The position numbers were made by a program, and so were the translations under genes. A model generated the notes under the pieces. It searched no databases and had not been told where the DNA came from. It was given only the letters and a program-made list of their open reading frames with translations. From Sulfolobus islandicus Y.N.15.51 (lineage in GTDB: Archaea > Thermoproteota > Thermoprotei_A > Sulfolobales > Sulfolobaceae): a stretch of 64,000 nt of DNA. Below, in pieces: positions 21,704 to 33,169 of the stretch (within the stretch, counting starts at the first letter, position 1; every line of letters starts with the position of its first letter). The stretch lies in contig NC_012623.1 of assembly GCF_000022485.1 (NCBI RefSeq), positions 1,116,001-1,180,000 of the forward strand. Direction: 5' to 3'.

Positions 21704-22484
21704 CTCTATATAGACTAGGGGGAAGAGTATAATAAGCAATTTTGCCTTCGTGATAATCCCTTATTATGGCCTTAGCAGCCATATCAATATTGGGCTCTTT
21801 AGTACTCTTATAGAACCATCCTCTCTTTATGGCTATTTTTTCTAATAGTTCATAAGGATTGGAAAAATCCACTTTATAAACGTGAATTAAGCTCTCTTTC
21901 GAAAATTCAATAATTCTATTTATTAGAATTAAAGCGGGTTTTACGGGGTCTTCTAATAAATCTACGTTGGATCCCCTAATTATTTTCTCTAGTTCGTCGC
22001 CATCTGGGGGTATGACGCCAGGTGTATCCCACGCATAGATCTTTTTATCAATTTTAAACAATTGTAGAGATTTGGTATAACCATATTCTAATGGATGGAC
22101 CGAGGTTTGAGCCGAATGCTTACCTTTGAGAGCGTTAATTATCGAAGACTTTCCAGATTTCGGATACCCCACAAACACTACAATCCCTTTATCTCCCTTT
22201 AATATAGACTTCATTGTATCACGTAAAAGTTTAGTACCCAAATGGGAAGTTGCTGACATATAAACACTTTCAATGTTCTCTTCTTCCTTAAAGTAATCCT
22301 TCCAAGCTTTAAGAACCCATAAGGGTACTAAATCTCCTTTGTTTAATATTAATAATATTTTCTTGCCATTTTTTATTGAAATGTCCTCTATTTTCTTCGA
22401 CCTAGTTAGAGAAGGCTCTCTGGCATCCAACACTTCAACTATAAGATCAGATCTCTTGATCAACTTAATGACTTCCCCCAGCAT
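21696..22484 (-). CDS. Circularly permuted GTPase, YlqF/RbgA-type
   Basis: A 262-residue GTPase whose motifs occur in permuted order: G4 NKGD (about 48-51), G5 SATS (about 79), G1 GYPKSGKSS (about 105-113), G3 DTPGV (about 152). This order is diagnostic of YlqF/YawG proteins, which act in large-subunit ribosome assembly. The C-terminal helical domain is short. It overlaps the HAD phosphatase gene by 8 nt. A ribosome role is from family knowledge. Confidence 0.85.
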   Translation of the reverse strand: MLGEVIKLIKRSDLIVEVLDAREPSLTRSKKIEDISIKNGKKILLILNKGDLVPLWVLKAWKDYFKEEENIESVYMSATSHLGTKLLRDTMKSILKGDKGIVVFVGYPKSGKSSIINALKGKHSAQTSVHPLEYGYTKSLQLFKIDKKIYAWDTPGVIPPDGDELEKIIRGSNVDLLEDPVKPALILINRIIEFSKESLIHVYKVDFSNPYELLEKIAIKRGWFYKSTKEPNIDMAAKAIIRDYHEGKIAYYTLPPSLYRDD

Positions 22485-22518
22485 TCATTTTATTTTCTTG
22501 TAATTGCTATTTTTATGC

Positions 22519-23496
22519 ATGCCTAAAGGAGAGTTAGCGATATTTGACGAAGGGTACTTTGAAGGATCGATAGATTATCAGTCCTTTACGAAATCAATCA
22601 AGCTAAGTAATATAAATAAAGAAGCGAGTTTCTCTATAGATATAACATCTAAACCTAATAGGTTTTATCTTATAATTCAAGCTAAACGAGAAAAAACATA
22701 TTTACCTAGATGGAGACTTTGGTTCGATAACTTCTCCTTAACCAAAGAGTTTAAGCCAAATCTTGAAACTGAGGTAAATGATATCCAAGTTATCTCAACT
22801 ATAGTCTATGATATAACTCCTATAACTAAAGAGGGGAAACATCAGATAGCAGTCTACCACCCATCTATTCAAACACTTGAATTGCTGAATCTAAGTCTAA
22901 TTTCGTTCTATAAGATTGAAGGTTTTAGCACTAAGTATAGACTAAGTGCAGGCTCACTAATATTAAATCGAAACGATTCGGTTTCTTTTCAATTAATGAA
23001 AAAGTCATATTTTGTGATAAGGAATGAGAGTAAGGAAGGAATGGTAAAAATAAGTGATACAGACGGGAAAACAATCTACACAGTATTACCTAGCTCTGAT
23101 AGCGATGAGATAGAAATTGAAAACAATGATGTGGTAACAACAACGCTTCAATCAAATAATGAAAAAGATTATGGAGTTATTTTAGCCTCGTACAACTTAC
23201 TTGAAAAAGCTCCTAAAATAAATTTTAGTGTCGACAGCAAGGTGAATAACAACATAATTTACTTATACTTGAAAAATGAGAGCGAGATAAGCTTAGATAA
23301 ACTAATAATAAATGTTATGATAAATGGTGTTCCAGCTCATTTTAAAACGTTTACCAATATAGAGATTGATTCGGCTATAGATCTAAAATTACCAATATCC
23401 ATACCACAAAATAAGAAAGCTCAGGTAATTAACATAAGAGTAGTTGGAATAAAGGGAGGGTATAGAAAGATAATAGATAAGCAAATTAGCCTTTAA
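22519..23496 (+). CDS. Uncharacterised beta-rich protein with Ig/CARDB-like C-terminus
   Basis: A ~325-residue protein of alternating short strands with no signal peptide and no membrane segment. Several repeats of the type strand-turn-strand with Asn/Asp/Lys turns are visible. The last ~90 residues (IIYLYLKNESEISLDKLIINVMIN...) look like a CARDB or fibronectin-type sandwich. ATG 22519 is chosen over TTG 22504, whose N-terminus LFLC is atypical. It diverges from the GTPase gene and overlaps the convergent prenyltransferase gene by 4 nt. I do not recognise the family. Confidence 0.65.
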   Translation: MPKGELAIFDEGYFEGSIDYQSFTKSIKLSNINKEASFSIDITSKPNRFYLIIQAKREKTYLPRWRLWFDNFSLTKEFKPNLETEVNDIQVISTIVYDITPITKEGKHQIAVYHPSIQTLELLNLSLISFYKIEGFSTKYRLSAGSLILNRNDSVSFQLMKKSYFVIRNESKEGMVKISDTDGKTIYTVLPSSDSDEIEIENNDVVTTTLQSNNEKDYGVILASYNLLEKAPKINFSVDSKVNNNIIYLYLKNESEISLDKLIINVMINGVPAHFKTFTNIEIDSAIDLKLPISIPQNKKAQVINIRVVGIKGGYRKIIDKQISL

Positions 23497-24335
23497 AGAA
23501 TTGGCAGACTCCCTAACAAAAACGCGATTATTCCTGCAATTGCTGAGATTTTTAGATATGTTCTAGCTTTAGAGGCCCCTTCTATTGTCTCTTTTTGAAT
23601 TATGGAAAGAATAGTAAAGGGAATAAAAGCGATTATTAAGATTATGATATAAATTAAATTGAAACCTATAAAGAACGGTAAAGGCGAAATTACCAATAGA
23701 AGCGTAAGTAGAATTTTAGCTATTCTCCAAGATTTACTTATCCCCAAGGTTGTGGCTAATGTTTTCACGTTATTAAGTAAATCCCCATTATAGTCTTCAA
23801 TACCCTTTACTATTTCTCTTATTAGCGTGAGAAAGAATGAATAAAATGTGGGAATTATTATTCTTAAAAGCCAATTATCAGAGAAAAATGCAAGTCCACC
23901 ATAGAATATTGAAAGAGCAGTAGTTGTTGCCACTAACAAATTACCATAAAAACCAGTTTTCTTTAGATCTTTAGCGTAATATACCAGACCAATCGTAGTT
24001 AATAACGCTATTACTATCGCGTAAATATTTAGTAGAATTGAAAGAGCAATACCTATTACAAATAGTGTTATTGACAATGCTTTAGCTTTATTGACAGATA
24101 TTCGACCAGATGGAATAGGTCTATACGGTTTATTTATTTTATCTATTTCTACATCATATACGTCATTTATAACGTATCCTCCTGCTGCAATAAGGCCAAC
24201 TACAAGTGCGGATAGTAAAATCCCTTTGAGTTCAAGATACCACTGAGAGGAAACCAAAAAGCCCATAATCGCTCCTAACGCTGCTCCTATAACATTATGC
24301 ATTCTAACAAGTTGCATATAAGATTTTAAACTCAC
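23493..24335 (-). CDS. Digeranylgeranylglyceryl phosphate synthase (UbiA family)
   Basis: A 280-residue integral membrane prenyltransferase with about eight to nine helices. The first Asp-rich motif is NDVYDVEIDKINKPYRP (about 57-73) and the second is REIVKGIEDYNGD (about 169-181). It closely resembles the UbiA-type enzyme of S. solfataricus that adds the second geranylgeranyl chain to geranylgeranylglyceryl phosphate, a core step of archaeal ether-lipid synthesis. The start is GTG 24335. A divergent A-box region is shared with the small winged-helix gene. Confidence 0.88.
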   Translation of the reverse strand: MSLKSYMQLVRMHNVIGAALGAIMGFLVSSQWYLELKGILLSALVVGLIAAGGYVINDVYDVEIDKINKPYRPIPSGRISVNKAKALSITLFVIGIALSILLNIYAIVIALLTTIGLVYYAKDLKKTGFYGNLLVATTTALSIFYGGLAFFSDNWLLRIIIPTFYSFFLTLIREIVKGIEDYNGDLLNNVKTLATTLGISKSWRIAKILLTLLLVISPLPFFIGFNLIYIIILIIAFIPFTILSIIQKETIEGASKARTYLKISAIAGIIAFLLGSLPIL

Positions 24336-24346
24336 GATAACGTTAA

Positions 24347-25464
<1,118 letters not shown>

Positions 25465-25480
<16 letters not shown>

Positions 25481-25836
25481 CTATCAGCCTCATTTATAGT
25501 ATATTTCTTAGCCCCCAGTTTTTCCACTATATAATTAAATGCTTTTAAGGGGCTAGTATGTGGACCACAAGAGTATACATCAACTGTTGCGAATTTGTAC
25601 TCCGGCCACGTATGTATGGTTATATGACTTTCTAATATAATCGCCACTACACTTACACCTTCCCCAATTTTCCATGACTTTATGTCAAGAATGTTCATAT
25701 TACCCACGTCTGCTGCTTCCTTTATTATTTGCTCTAGTCTTTTAGTATCTTTTAAAACGTTTTCATCGCAATCATATAAGCTTCCATATACTTGCTTTCC
25801 TACTACTTTAGGAAAAGCTAACTCTACCCCCATCAT
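25465..25836 (-). CDS. speD: S-adenosylmethionine decarboxylase proenzyme
   Basis: A ~123-residue archaeal pyruvoyl enzyme. Self-cleavage occurs at the Glu-Ser bond in [12 protein letters not shown] (Ser70), turning Ser into the pyruvoyl cofactor; the proton donor Cys is in DVYSCGPH. It provides decarboxylated AdoMet for spermidine synthesis. Crenarchaea also carry a paralogue that decarboxylates arginine. I favour the AdoMet enzyme from my memory of the S. solfataricus gene order. Start is ATG 25836 or 25833, after a GGGGGGTTG stretch. An A-box (TTTATAAAT) lies near 25868-25880. Confidence 0.85.
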
Positions 25837-25950
25837 CAACCCCCCACTTAAACCCCTCTACTTTATCATTTATAAATTTATTTCCGCCTGATAGCGGTTA
25901 AAAGTAAGTTTTTAATGCTAATTGATTAATACTAATGTATCTGATGAGCA

Positions 25951-26238
25951 GTGGCAATTAGAAGACTTGTTTTAGACGTTCTGAAGCCCATTAGGGGAAC
26001 ATCGATAGTTGACTTAGCCGAGAGGATATCAAAATTGGATGGAGTAGAAGGTGTAAATATAAGTGTCACTGATATGGATGTTGAAACTATGGGATTAATG
26101 ATAATAATTGAAGGAACTAGTCTCAATTTTGATGATATAAGAAAAATGCTAGAAGAAGAGGGATGTGCAATCCATAGTATTGACGAAGTAGTGAGTGGGA
26201 ATAGAATAATCGAGGGAAAGGTAAAGGATGATTTGTGA
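25951..26238 (+). CDS. DUF211 family protein
   Basis: A 95-residue ferredoxin-like-fold protein matching DUF211: [11 protein letters not shown] at the start, [15 protein letters not shown] in the middle, and [15 protein letters not shown] at the end. The family is archaeal and its function is unknown; known structures are oligomers. GTG 25951 is preceded by GATGA. Its last 11 nt overlap the start of the tRNA thiolation gene, suggesting coupled expression and perhaps a related job. Confidence 0.85.
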   Translation: MAIRRLVLDVLKPIRGTSIVDLAERISKLDGVEGVNISVTDMDVETMGLMIIIEGTSLNFDDIRKMLEEEGCAIHSIDEVVSGNRIIEGKVKDDL

Positions 26239-27199
26239 TAATTGCAAGACACGAGAAGCGGTAGTTCTACAAACACATACTGGAAGAAAATTATGTAAAG
26301 AATGCTTTATAGAAGACGTTAGGAAAAGAGTTAAATTAGAGGCTCAAAAGCAGGAGTTAGTCAATTCCAATAAAATCCTTTTGGCAGTATCAGGGGGAAA
26401 GGATAGCCTAGTATTAGCCGATACCTTGTCTCAATTTATAAACCCATCTAAACTAATAGCATTCAATATAAATGAGGGTATAAGGGGATATAATAGAAGT
26501 GAAGACGTGAAGAAACTTGAGGAGTACTTAAAAGATCTAGGGATTGAGTTAATAAAGAGCGGATTTAAAGAAGAAGTTGGTTTTTCTCTAGACGAGATGC
26601 TACAAGCTTCGTTAAAGAGGAACCTTAATGTATCCGCTTGTACCTTTTGTGGAGGATTTAGAAGGAAGTTGATTAATGAAGCTGGAATTAAAGTAGACGC
26701 AGATTACGTGGCAACTGGGCACAATTTAGACGATGAGGTGCAAACTATAATTATAAATTTGATAAGAGGAGACTTGTTGAGACTAATAAGATTAGGTGAT
26801 AAGCCATTAATAGTAAGTAGTAAGTTTGTAATGAGAGTAAAGCCATTAAGAAAAATCTACGAGTGGGAGACAACAATCTATGCTCATCTCAAAGGATTTG
26901 AGTTTCAAGAAACTGAATGCCCATATATTTCTCAAAAACCAACTCTAAGGGCTAAGGTCAGAGAACTATTGTACAAGCTAGAGGAGAAAAAACCTGGAAC
27001 ATTACTGAGAATACTAGAACAGTTTGATGAGATTTCAGAGAAACTCAAAAAAGAGCACAGACTTACTAGTGAATTACCTAATTGTATAATATGTGGAGAA
27101 CCCACTACGCCCGGAAGAACGATATGTAAAAATTGTGAATTACTAATCAGATCTGGTTTAATGCCTCAAGAATATCAAAAATACTTGCCTATATCATAA
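26228..27199 (+). CDS. tRNA 2-thiolation protein TtuA/Ncs6 (CTU1) family
   Basis: A 323-residue PP-loop ATPase that activates tRNA uridine or thymine for sulfur transfer. It has an N-terminal zinc finger (CDNC...CKEC, about 3-25), PP-loop AVSGGKDS (about 53-60), catalytic region CTFCGGFRR (about 138-146), [12 protein letters not shown], and a C-terminal zinc finger (CIICG...CKNC). The Cys pair probably holds the Fe-S cluster or active cysteines of this family. The gene starts inside the DUF211 gene and its 3' end overlaps the cobalamin adenosyltransferase gene by 25 nt. Confidence 0.87.
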   Translation: MICDNCKTREAVVLQTHTGRKLCKECFIEDVRKRVKLEAQKQELVNSNKILLAVSGGKDSLVLADTLSQFINPSKLIAFNINEGIRGYNRSEDVKKLEEYLKDLGIELIKSGFKEEVGFSLDEMLQASLKRNLNVSACTFCGGFRRKLINEAGIKVDADYVATGHNLDDEVQTIIINLIRGDLLRLIRLGDKPLIVSSKFVMRVKPLRKIYEWETTIYAHLKGFEFQETECPYISQKPTLRAKVRELLYKLEEKKPGTLLRILEQFDEISEKLKKEHRLTSELPNCIICGEPTTPGRTICKNCELLIRSGLMPQEYQKYLPIS

Positions 27200-27699
27200 A
27201 GTCTCTCCTTTACGTTTTTCCTCTTATTTGCTACTATGGCCATGGAAAATAGTAAAGAAGATAATCTGTTCAGATAAACAATTATCCATTTATTGAAATT
27301 CAGTTCTTTAGAGTAAGCTACTGCATTTCTTTCAACCCTTCTAGAAACGCTTCTTGCTACATGCAAATATGAAGCCTCCTCAGAACCACCTGGTATTACA
27401 AATAACCTTACAGGACCACTTTCTTTCCTATATTCGACAGTTCTACTCTCTAACCACTTTACAGTCTCCTCATTTATTCTACCTCTATCTTGAATAATCT
27501 CCTCACCTAATACAAACAACTCAGTTTGAATACGCATGAGATCATTTTGCATATCTTCCCATTCTATTTTTGTTAATGCAAGACCTATGAAGGAGTTAAG
27601 CTCATCTATATCCCCTAATAGATTTACTAGAGGTGAATCTTTTCCTACTCTCTTAGATACTACATTGGTATTTCCATCGTCTCCAGTTCTGGTGAACAT
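27175..27699 (-). CDS. Cob(I)alamin adenosyltransferase, PduO/MMAB type
   Basis: A 174-residue trimeric helical enzyme that transfers the adenosyl group of ATP to cob(I)alamin. Conserved parts are the N-terminal TRTGDDG ATP loop (about 3-9), FVIPGG (about 101-106) and [10 protein letters not shown] (about 117-126). Full length. Adenosylcobalamin would serve, for example, methylmalonyl-CoA mutase or ribonucleotide reductase, neither of which is in the window. Confidence 0.9.
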   Translation of the reverse strand: MFTRTGDDGNTNVVSKRVGKDSPLVNLLGDIDELNSFIGLALTKIEWEDMQNDLMRIQTELFVLGEEIIQDRGRINEETVKWLESRTVEYRKESGPVRLFVIPGGSEEASYLHVARSVSRRVERNAVAYSKELNFNKWIIVYLNRLSSLLFSMAIVANKRKNVKERLYDIGKYF

Positions 27700-27781
27700 T
27701 AGTTAATATTTAAAAAAGACCTAGCTATATCATTTTTGGTGAAGTAAAATAAGCTCACAGTATAGGGACTTTATTGACTTT

Positions 27782-30616
27782 TTGAATAACGTTGCTCACA
27801 AGTGGCAGACTAAATGGGAGGAAGCTAAAGTTTATGAGTCTAACCCAAATTCTAATAGATCTAAATTTTTCACTACAGTTGCATTTCCTTATCCTAACAG
27901 CCCTTGGCATATAGGGCATGGAAGAACCTACGTCACTGGAGATATTTTAGCTAGATATAAACGAATGAGAGGATATAACGTATTATTCCCCATGGCATTT
28001 CACTACACCGGAACGCCTATAATGGCTATGGCTGACGCAATTGCAAAAGGAGATAAAGAGCTCATAGAGACATTTAAGGATATTTATGAAATATCACCAG
28101 ACGTAATCCCTAGAATGTCTGATCCACTATTCATGGCAAACTATTTTAAAGAGGATATAAAGACTTCAATGAGAGAAATAGGATTAGGAATAGACTGGAG
28201 AAGGGAATTTACAACAATTGATCCAGAATTTTCATCATTTGTAACGTGGCAATTTCATAAATTACAGAGCAAGGGATATGTAGTAAAAGATACACACCCT
28301 GTAGGATGGTGCCCAGTTCATCATATACCAGTTGGTATGCATGACACTAAAGGAGATGTAGAACCAGAAATAGGCGAATTTGTATTAATATATTTCAATT
28401 CAGAAAAGGGTATATTTCCAGCAGCTACGCTTAGGCCAGAAACAATATTTGGGGCTACAAGATTATGGATAAATCCTAATGAGATGTATGTAATTGCTAA
28501 TATATTGGACAAAAAGATGATATTGAGCGAGAAATCTGCTACTAAGTTGTCCTTTCAAATAGATAATATAGAAATTGAGGATAAGATAAAGGGGTCAAAA
28601 CTAGTTGGGCTTAAAGTAGAAAACCCAATAACCGGAAAGTATATAGTAGTAATGGGGGCAGACTTCGTTGATGCTAGCTTAGGGACAGGCGTTGTCATGA
28701 GTGTTCCAGCTCATGCTCCTTTTGATTACTACTATTCCAAGAAGATACTTAAAAATAATAATATTGGGATAATACCAGTAATTACAGTTGAAGGTTTAGG
28801 AAATGAGTTAGCTAAAGACGTTGTGGAGAAGAACAACCCAAAGAATGATGAGGATCTAAAGAAATTAACAGAATATGTGTATAGAACAGAGTACAATAAG
28901 GGTATATTAAGGTCTGATCTTGAAAATTTGATTAAGGAAGAGTATAGAAATGAGTTGAAGAATTTAGGTGGACTTCCCGTTCCCAAGGGTAGAGAACTAA
29001 TAACTAACTTCTTAATTTCTAAAGGCTTAGGTAGAAAAATATTCGAAATAATGAATAAACCAGTATATTGTAGGTGTGGCACAGAAATTGTAGTTAAGAT
29101 ACTTAAAGATCAGTGGTTCCTAGATTATTCAAATGAAGAATGGAAGGAACTCGCGAGAAAATCTCTATCTAAAATGCAGATAATCCCTGAGGAATCCAGA
29201 AAGGATTTTGAATTCACTATTGAATGGTTAGAGAAAAGAGCTTGTGCGAGAACTAGAGGGTTAGGTACTCCGCTACCTTGGGATAAGAAATGGATAATAG
29301 AGAGTTTAAGCGATTCGACAATCTATATGGCATTTTACACTATTTCCCACAAAATTAAACAATATAAAATATCACCCTCCAAGTTAACTCAAGAATTTTG
29401 GGATTATGTAATGTTAGGCATAGGTAATTTAGAAGATGTAAGCAAAAATACTGGAATACCCTCTAATATTATAAAGGAGTTAAGAGAAGAATTCTTATAT
29501 TGGTATCCTTTAGACATTAGACATAGTGGAAAAGACTTAATTCCGAACCATTTGACTTTCTTCATCTTTAATCATGCTGCAATCTTCCAAGAGAACTTAT
29601 GGCCAAAAGCAATTGCTGTAAATGGTTTAGTATTATATGAAGGAAAGAAAATGAGCAAATCGCTTAGAAATATTATACCGTTAAGAAAAGGTCTAAAAAT
29701 GTATGGAGTTGATGTAATGCGCATTGCAGTATCATCTACAGCTGATATGGGATCAGATGTAAACTTCTCCGAATCTTTAGTTAAAACCGTAGGAGAAACC
29801 TTAAGAAGAATGTATGAACTCTTCAAGAGCTTAGATAATTATACTGAAGACACCTTTGGATTCCCAGAGAAATGGTTATCATCAAGAATATATGAGATCA
29901 CAACTAATACAACAAAACATATGGAAGCGTTAGAGCTGAGAGATGCCGCCAATGAATTACTATTTGTATTCTCTTCAGATTTAGATGAATACTTCGGTAT
30001 GGTAAACGCTGAGGGGAGAAGGGCAAACAATAAACTCTTACGGGAAGTCCTAACAATATGGCTTAAGCTTATTACACCTTTCGCTCCGCACTTAGCAGAG
30101 GAAATATGGCACGAAATCTTAAAACAAACTACATTTATAGTAAATGAAAAATGGCCTGAAATCGAAGGTTCAAAGATAGACGAACTAATACTATTGAAAC
30201 ATGAATATATGAAAAGAATAGTTGAAGATATAAGGTCTATCTTAAATGTCTTTAAGGGAACACCAAAGCTCATTAAAATTTACGCTTTGAACGATTCTAG
30301 GTACGTGGAATTGCTTAGGGACGCTATAGAGGCTAATGGGCAAATGAAAAAGTTTATGGATGCTCATAAACCTAAAAGTAAAGAGGATGCTAGAGTTTTA
30401 CAGAAAATCTTCAATGAGTCTTTAGAAATTGATGATAAAATGAAGAAATTAATTATGAACTACAATATTAATGAGGTAGATGTGCTTAATGAGTTATCAA
30501 AATACATTAGAAGAAAGTTAAATGTGGAAATTCAAGTAGAGGCTTATAATGAGGAAGTCAAAAAGGCATATAATAAAGAAGCCATGCCCCTAAGACCAGC
30601 TATAATAATTGAGTAA
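27782..30616 (+). CDS. leuS: Leucyl-tRNA synthetase
   Basis: A 944-residue class Ia synthetase of archaeal/eukaryotic type. HIGH is present in [11 protein letters not shown] (about 38-48) and KMSKS in [10 protein letters not shown] (about 622-631). The CP1 editing domain shows [14 protein letters not shown] and [17 protein letters not shown]-terminal archaeal domain ends [12 protein letters not shown]. The start is TTG 27782. Sulfolobaceae have two LeuRS paralogues, one reported unable to charge tRNA. Both class I signatures are intact here, but which paralogue this is cannot be decided without alignment. Confidence 0.92.
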   Translation: MNNVAHKWQTKWEEAKVYESNPNSNRSKFFTTVAFPYPNSPWHIGHGRTYVTGDILARYKRMRGYNVLFPMAFHYTGTPIMAMADAIAKGDKELIETFKDIYEISPDVIPRMSDPLFMANYFKEDIKTSMREIGLGIDWRREFTTIDPEFSSFVTWQFHKLQSKGYVVKDTHPVGWCPVHHIPVGMHDTKGDVEPEIGEFVLIYFNSEKGIFPAATLRPETIFGATRLWINPNEMYVIANILDKKMILSEKSATKLSFQIDNIEIEDKIKGSKLVGLKVENPITGKYIVVMGADFVDASLGTGVVMSVPAHAPFDYYYSKKILKNNNIGIIPVITVEGLGNELAKDVVEKNNPKNDEDLKKLTEYVYRTEYNKGILRSDLENLIKEEYRNELKNLGGLPVPKGRELITNFLISKGLGRKIFEIMNKPVYCRCGTEIVVKILKDQWFLDYSNEEWKELARKSLSKMQIIPEESRKDFEFTIEWLEKRACARTRGLGTPLPWDKKWIIESLSDSTIYMAFYTISHKIKQYKISPSKLTQEFWDYVMLGIGNLEDVSKNTGIPSNIIKELREEFLYWYPLDIRHSGKDLIPNHLTFFIFNHAAIFQENLWPKAIAVNGLVLYEGKKMSKSLRNIIPLRKGLKMYGVDVMRIAVSSTADMGSDVNFSESLVKTVGETLRRMYELFKSLDNYTEDTFGFPEKWLSSRIYEITTNTTKHMEALELRDAANELLFVFSSDLDEYFGMVNAEGRRANNKLLREVLTIWLKLITPFAPHLAEEIWHEILKQTTFIVNEKWPEIEGSKIDELILLKHEYMKRIVEDIRSILNVFKGTPKLIKIYALNDSRYVELLRDAIEANGQMKKFMDAHKPKSKEDARVLQKIFNESLEIDDKMKKLIMNYNINEVDVLNELSKYIRRKLNVEIQVEAYNEEVKKAYNKEAMPLRPAIIIE

Positions 30617-31199
30617 GGATAACTTTTCGATCTTTAACTTCTATTATACCTAACTCTTTAAGAAGTGCTAGCTCAACTCTAACATTATCTCTACTTATTT
30701 CATATTTTTTTGAAATTATATTTATTAAATCTTTAATTTCAATTTCTCCTTCATATTCCTTTAAAAAATTAATAATATCCTCATGTATGGGTCTTAATTT
30801 CCTTTCAATTATCTCTCCATTAATTACGCTAAATATAAACAAATCTCCGGCATTATTTTGAGCCTTATATAAATTTGTAGAAACTTTATCTATCTTTAAA
30901 ATGTCGTCAAAATACCTATTTATTTTTACAAAACTCGTTACCAGATTATATCGCATTGGTAAGTCAGGGGGTCCCTCAGCCTCGAAAACGATTACGTATG
31001 AACTCTCATCACATCTCTGATCTATTTCTCTCCCAGACAATTTTAAGAATTTTTCGTAATTAATAATACATATGCTAACTCTATCCCTATATAATCTCTG
31101 TGCAATATCGTAAATTAAAGCGATTTTTACATTCATGTGATATGACTGCAAAAGTACCTTTCCCGTTCTCAGAGATATCAAATAGTCTATCAAATTCAC
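30600..31199 (-). CDS. Uncharacterised protein with C-terminal winged-helix domain
   Basis: A 199-residue protein. The last ~65 residues ([20 protein letters not shown]...[17 protein letters not shown]) fit a winged helix. The N-terminal part alternates helices and strands ([36 protein letters not shown]) like a RecA-type core, but no Walker A is present, so any ATPase domain would be degenerate. GTG 31199 lies ~26 nt from an A/T-rich box shared with hisC. The end overlaps leuS by 17 nt. Family not recognised. Confidence 0.6.
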   Translation of the reverse strand: MNLIDYLISLRTGKVLLQSYHMNVKIALIYDIAQRLYRDRVSICIINYEKFLKLSGREIDQRCDESSYVIVFEAEGPPDLPMRYNLVTSFVKINRYFDDILKIDKVSTNLYKAQNNAGDLFIFSVINGEIIERKLRPIHEDIINFLKEYEGEIEIKDLINIISKKYEISRDNVRVELALLKELGIIEVKDRKVILTQLL

Positions 31200-31215
31200 G
31201 ATGAGACTTTCATTA

Positions 31216-31236
31216 AAGCTTATTTATTTATTTTAC
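31216..31236. promoter_or_regulatory. Shared A-box for hisC operon and divergent gene
   Basis: CTTATTTATTTATTTTAC around 31219-31236 is the only strong TATA-like element between the divergent genes. It is ~26-28 nt from the minus-strand GTG (31199) and ~28-30 nt before ATT 31258. It lies downstream of the hisC-frame ATG at 31201, so that ATG would not be on the mRNA it makes. Confidence 0.45.
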
Positions 31237-31257
31237 TTTGCTTATCTAGGGTTTTAT

Positions 31258-32331
31258 ATTGCACCAACCAAGTTAGTTAGAAATAAGATAAAATCTTGGC
31301 TATTAAATGCAAGTGAGTATGATTTTACAGACATAAAAGAAGGAATAAGATTACATCTTAATGAATCTCCATTTGAACCTCCACAATTTATTGTAGATGC
31401 AGTAAAGATGTACTTAAGTAAGGGAAATAGATATCAGCATCCAGAGCTCTTAGAGAGATATAGGGAATTAGCTGCTGAATATTCAAGGGTGGAACCAGAA
31501 AACATTTATCCCTCTGTGGGTGCAGATGGGTCAATTAGAGCAATATTTTACAATCTTATAGAACCTGGTGATACAATAGTAACAAATTATCCGTCTTACA
31601 GTATGTATTCAGTCTACTCATCAGTAAGAGGAACTAAGGTGATTAAGGTAAATCTTAAAGAAGATAATGAATGGTGGAGAGAAAACATTGATGATCTGTT
31701 AGCTCAAGCAGAAAAAGCTGAGTTAGTAATAATTGATGATCCTAATAATCCCACGGGTTCTCCAATGCTTAATGGGAAAAGAGAACTAATAGGCCAATTA
31801 GCGGAGAAGGCGAAAGGTTTTGTTGTAATTGATGAAGCCTATTACGAATTTGGAGGATATACAGTTTCTCCTTACATTTACGATTATCCTAACGTTTTAG
31901 TAGTTAGGACTCTGAGTAAGGCATTTTCATTAGCTTCCTATAGATTAGGCTATACGATTGCCAATGAGGAAATAGTGAAGACTCTCTTGAAGTCATCAAC
32001 ACCTTTTGATATACCTTTACCTTCACTTATTGCGGGAATAACGGCATTAGAAAACTCGTCATATATAAAGGATGTTATAGACACAGTTAGTAGGAATAGG
32101 GAAATATTATATCAAGGACTCAAGAATCTAAATCTGAAAGTTTATAAATCAATAACCAATTTCCTTTTGATAAAAGATAATAGGAACTTACAAGAAATGC
32201 TTATGAGACACGGTATTGCAATAAGAAAGTTATATGACAACTTTTATAGAATAACAGTAGGAACTGAAGAGCAATGCAGAATGGTTATAGATAAACTTGG
32301 TGAGGAACTTGAAAATAGCAATTCCAAATAA
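31258..32331 (+). CDS. hisC: Histidinol-phosphate aminotransferase
   Basis: About 357 residues, a PLP-dependent fold-type I aminotransferase. The PLP lysine is in [14 protein letters not shown], and [16 protein letters not shown] and the N-terminal LHLNESPF substrate loop are typical. The frame has an ATG at 31201, but this adds a hydrophobic 19-residue extension ([14 protein letters not shown]) that spans the probable promoter. No other NTG codon precedes the conserved core, so ATT 31258 is proposed. First gene of hisCGABFDEHI; the end overlaps hisG by 23 nt. Confidence 0.85.
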   Translation: MAPTKLVRNKIKSWLLNASEYDFTDIKEGIRLHLNESPFEPPQFIVDAVKMYLSKGNRYQHPELLERYRELAAEYSRVEPENIYPSVGADGSIRAIFYNLIEPGDTIVTNYPSYSMYSVYSSVRGTKVIKVNLKEDNEWWRENIDDLLAQAEKAELVIIDDPNNPTGSPMLNGKRELIGQLAEKAKGFVVIDEAYYEFGGYTVSPYIYDYPNVLVVRTLSKAFSLASYRLGYTIANEEIVKTLLKSSTPFDIPLPSLIAGITALENSSYIKDVIDTVSRNREILYQGLKNLNLKVYKSITNFLLIKDNRNLQEMLMRHGIAIRKLYDNFYRITVGTEEQCRMVIDKLGEELENSNSK

Positions 32332-33169
32332 AGGAAGGCTCCAACAACCTACATTACAATTTTTACAATCGGTAGGCATAAAACCATTAGCAAGTGATGA
32401 TAGAGCACTGATAGTGCCGACAAGTTGGGAGGGAGTTCAGTTAGTCATGATCAGAACTGAGGACATACCTAATATTGTGGAAACTGGTGCTACAGAATTA
32501 GGAATTACTGGTCACGATTATGTTATAGAAAGTAGTGCAGATGTTGAGGAGTTAATCAAACTGGACTTTGGAAGATCAAAAATAGTTCTAGCAGTACCTC
32601 AAACCTGGAGCGAAAATTCTGTAGAAGAATTGAAAGTAAGGGAATTTAGAGTAGCTACCAAATACTACAATATAGCAAAAGAATACGTAAGAAAAAAAGA
32701 ACTAAACGCTAAAGTAGTAAAGATAAGTGGAGCTGCTGAAGTAATGCCATCACTAGGTGCTGCTGATGCAATAATTGACGTTATGAGCACTGGTACTACA
32801 CTAAAACTGCATGGGTTAAAAGCAATAGATATTATTATGGACTCCTATGCTGTAGTTATAGGAAATAGGAACTGGATAAAAAACGATGAGGCTGATAGAA
32901 TTAATTTACTTCTTACAATGATGAAAGGAGCAATCGCGGCTAAGGGTAAGAAAATGATATTCATGAATGTACCTGATAATAGGTTAGATGGAGTAATAAA
33001 CTCATTACCTGCAATGTTAGCACCAGCAATAACCAGGCTAAGTAGGTCTGATATTTGGGAAGTGATTACGGTAGCAGATGAGGATATATTACCAGAGGTT
33101 ATAGCCAAAGTAAAAGCCGCTGGAGCTAGGGATATCGTTGTGATTGACATAGAGAAAGTGGTGAAGTAA
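32309..33169 (+). CDS. hisG: ATP phosphoribosyltransferase, long form
   Basis: A ~286-residue HisG of the long type, which catalyses the first step of histidine synthesis. Catalytic core: [30 protein letters not shown] and the PRPP loop [14 protein letters not shown]. The C-terminal ACT-like domain (about 210-286; [15 protein letters not shown]...) gives histidine feedback, so no HisZ is needed. TTG 32309 yields the standard N-terminus and follows GGTGAGG; TTG 32297 and GTG 32300 are alternatives. It ends directly at the hisA start. Confidence 0.92.
   Translation: MKIAIPNKGRLQQPTLQFLQSVGIKPLASDDRALIVPTSWEGVQLVMIRTEDIPNIVETGATELGITGHDYVIESSADVEELIKLDFGRSKIVLAVPQTWSENSVEELKVREFRVATKYYNIAKEYVRKKELNAKVVKISGAAEVMPSLGAADAIIDVMSTGTTLKLHGLKAIDIIMDSYAVVIGNRNWIKNDEADRINLLLTMMKGAIAAKGKKMIFMNVPDNRLDGVINSLPAMLAPAITRLSRSDIWEVITVADEDILPEVIAKVKAAGARDIVVIDIEKVVK

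Noticed and set aside
25884-25896. CCGC-CTGATA-GCGG hairpin between speD and DUF211 as a small RNA or C/D box element
   Set aside because: The stem is only 4 bp and no properly spaced C and D box pair is present.
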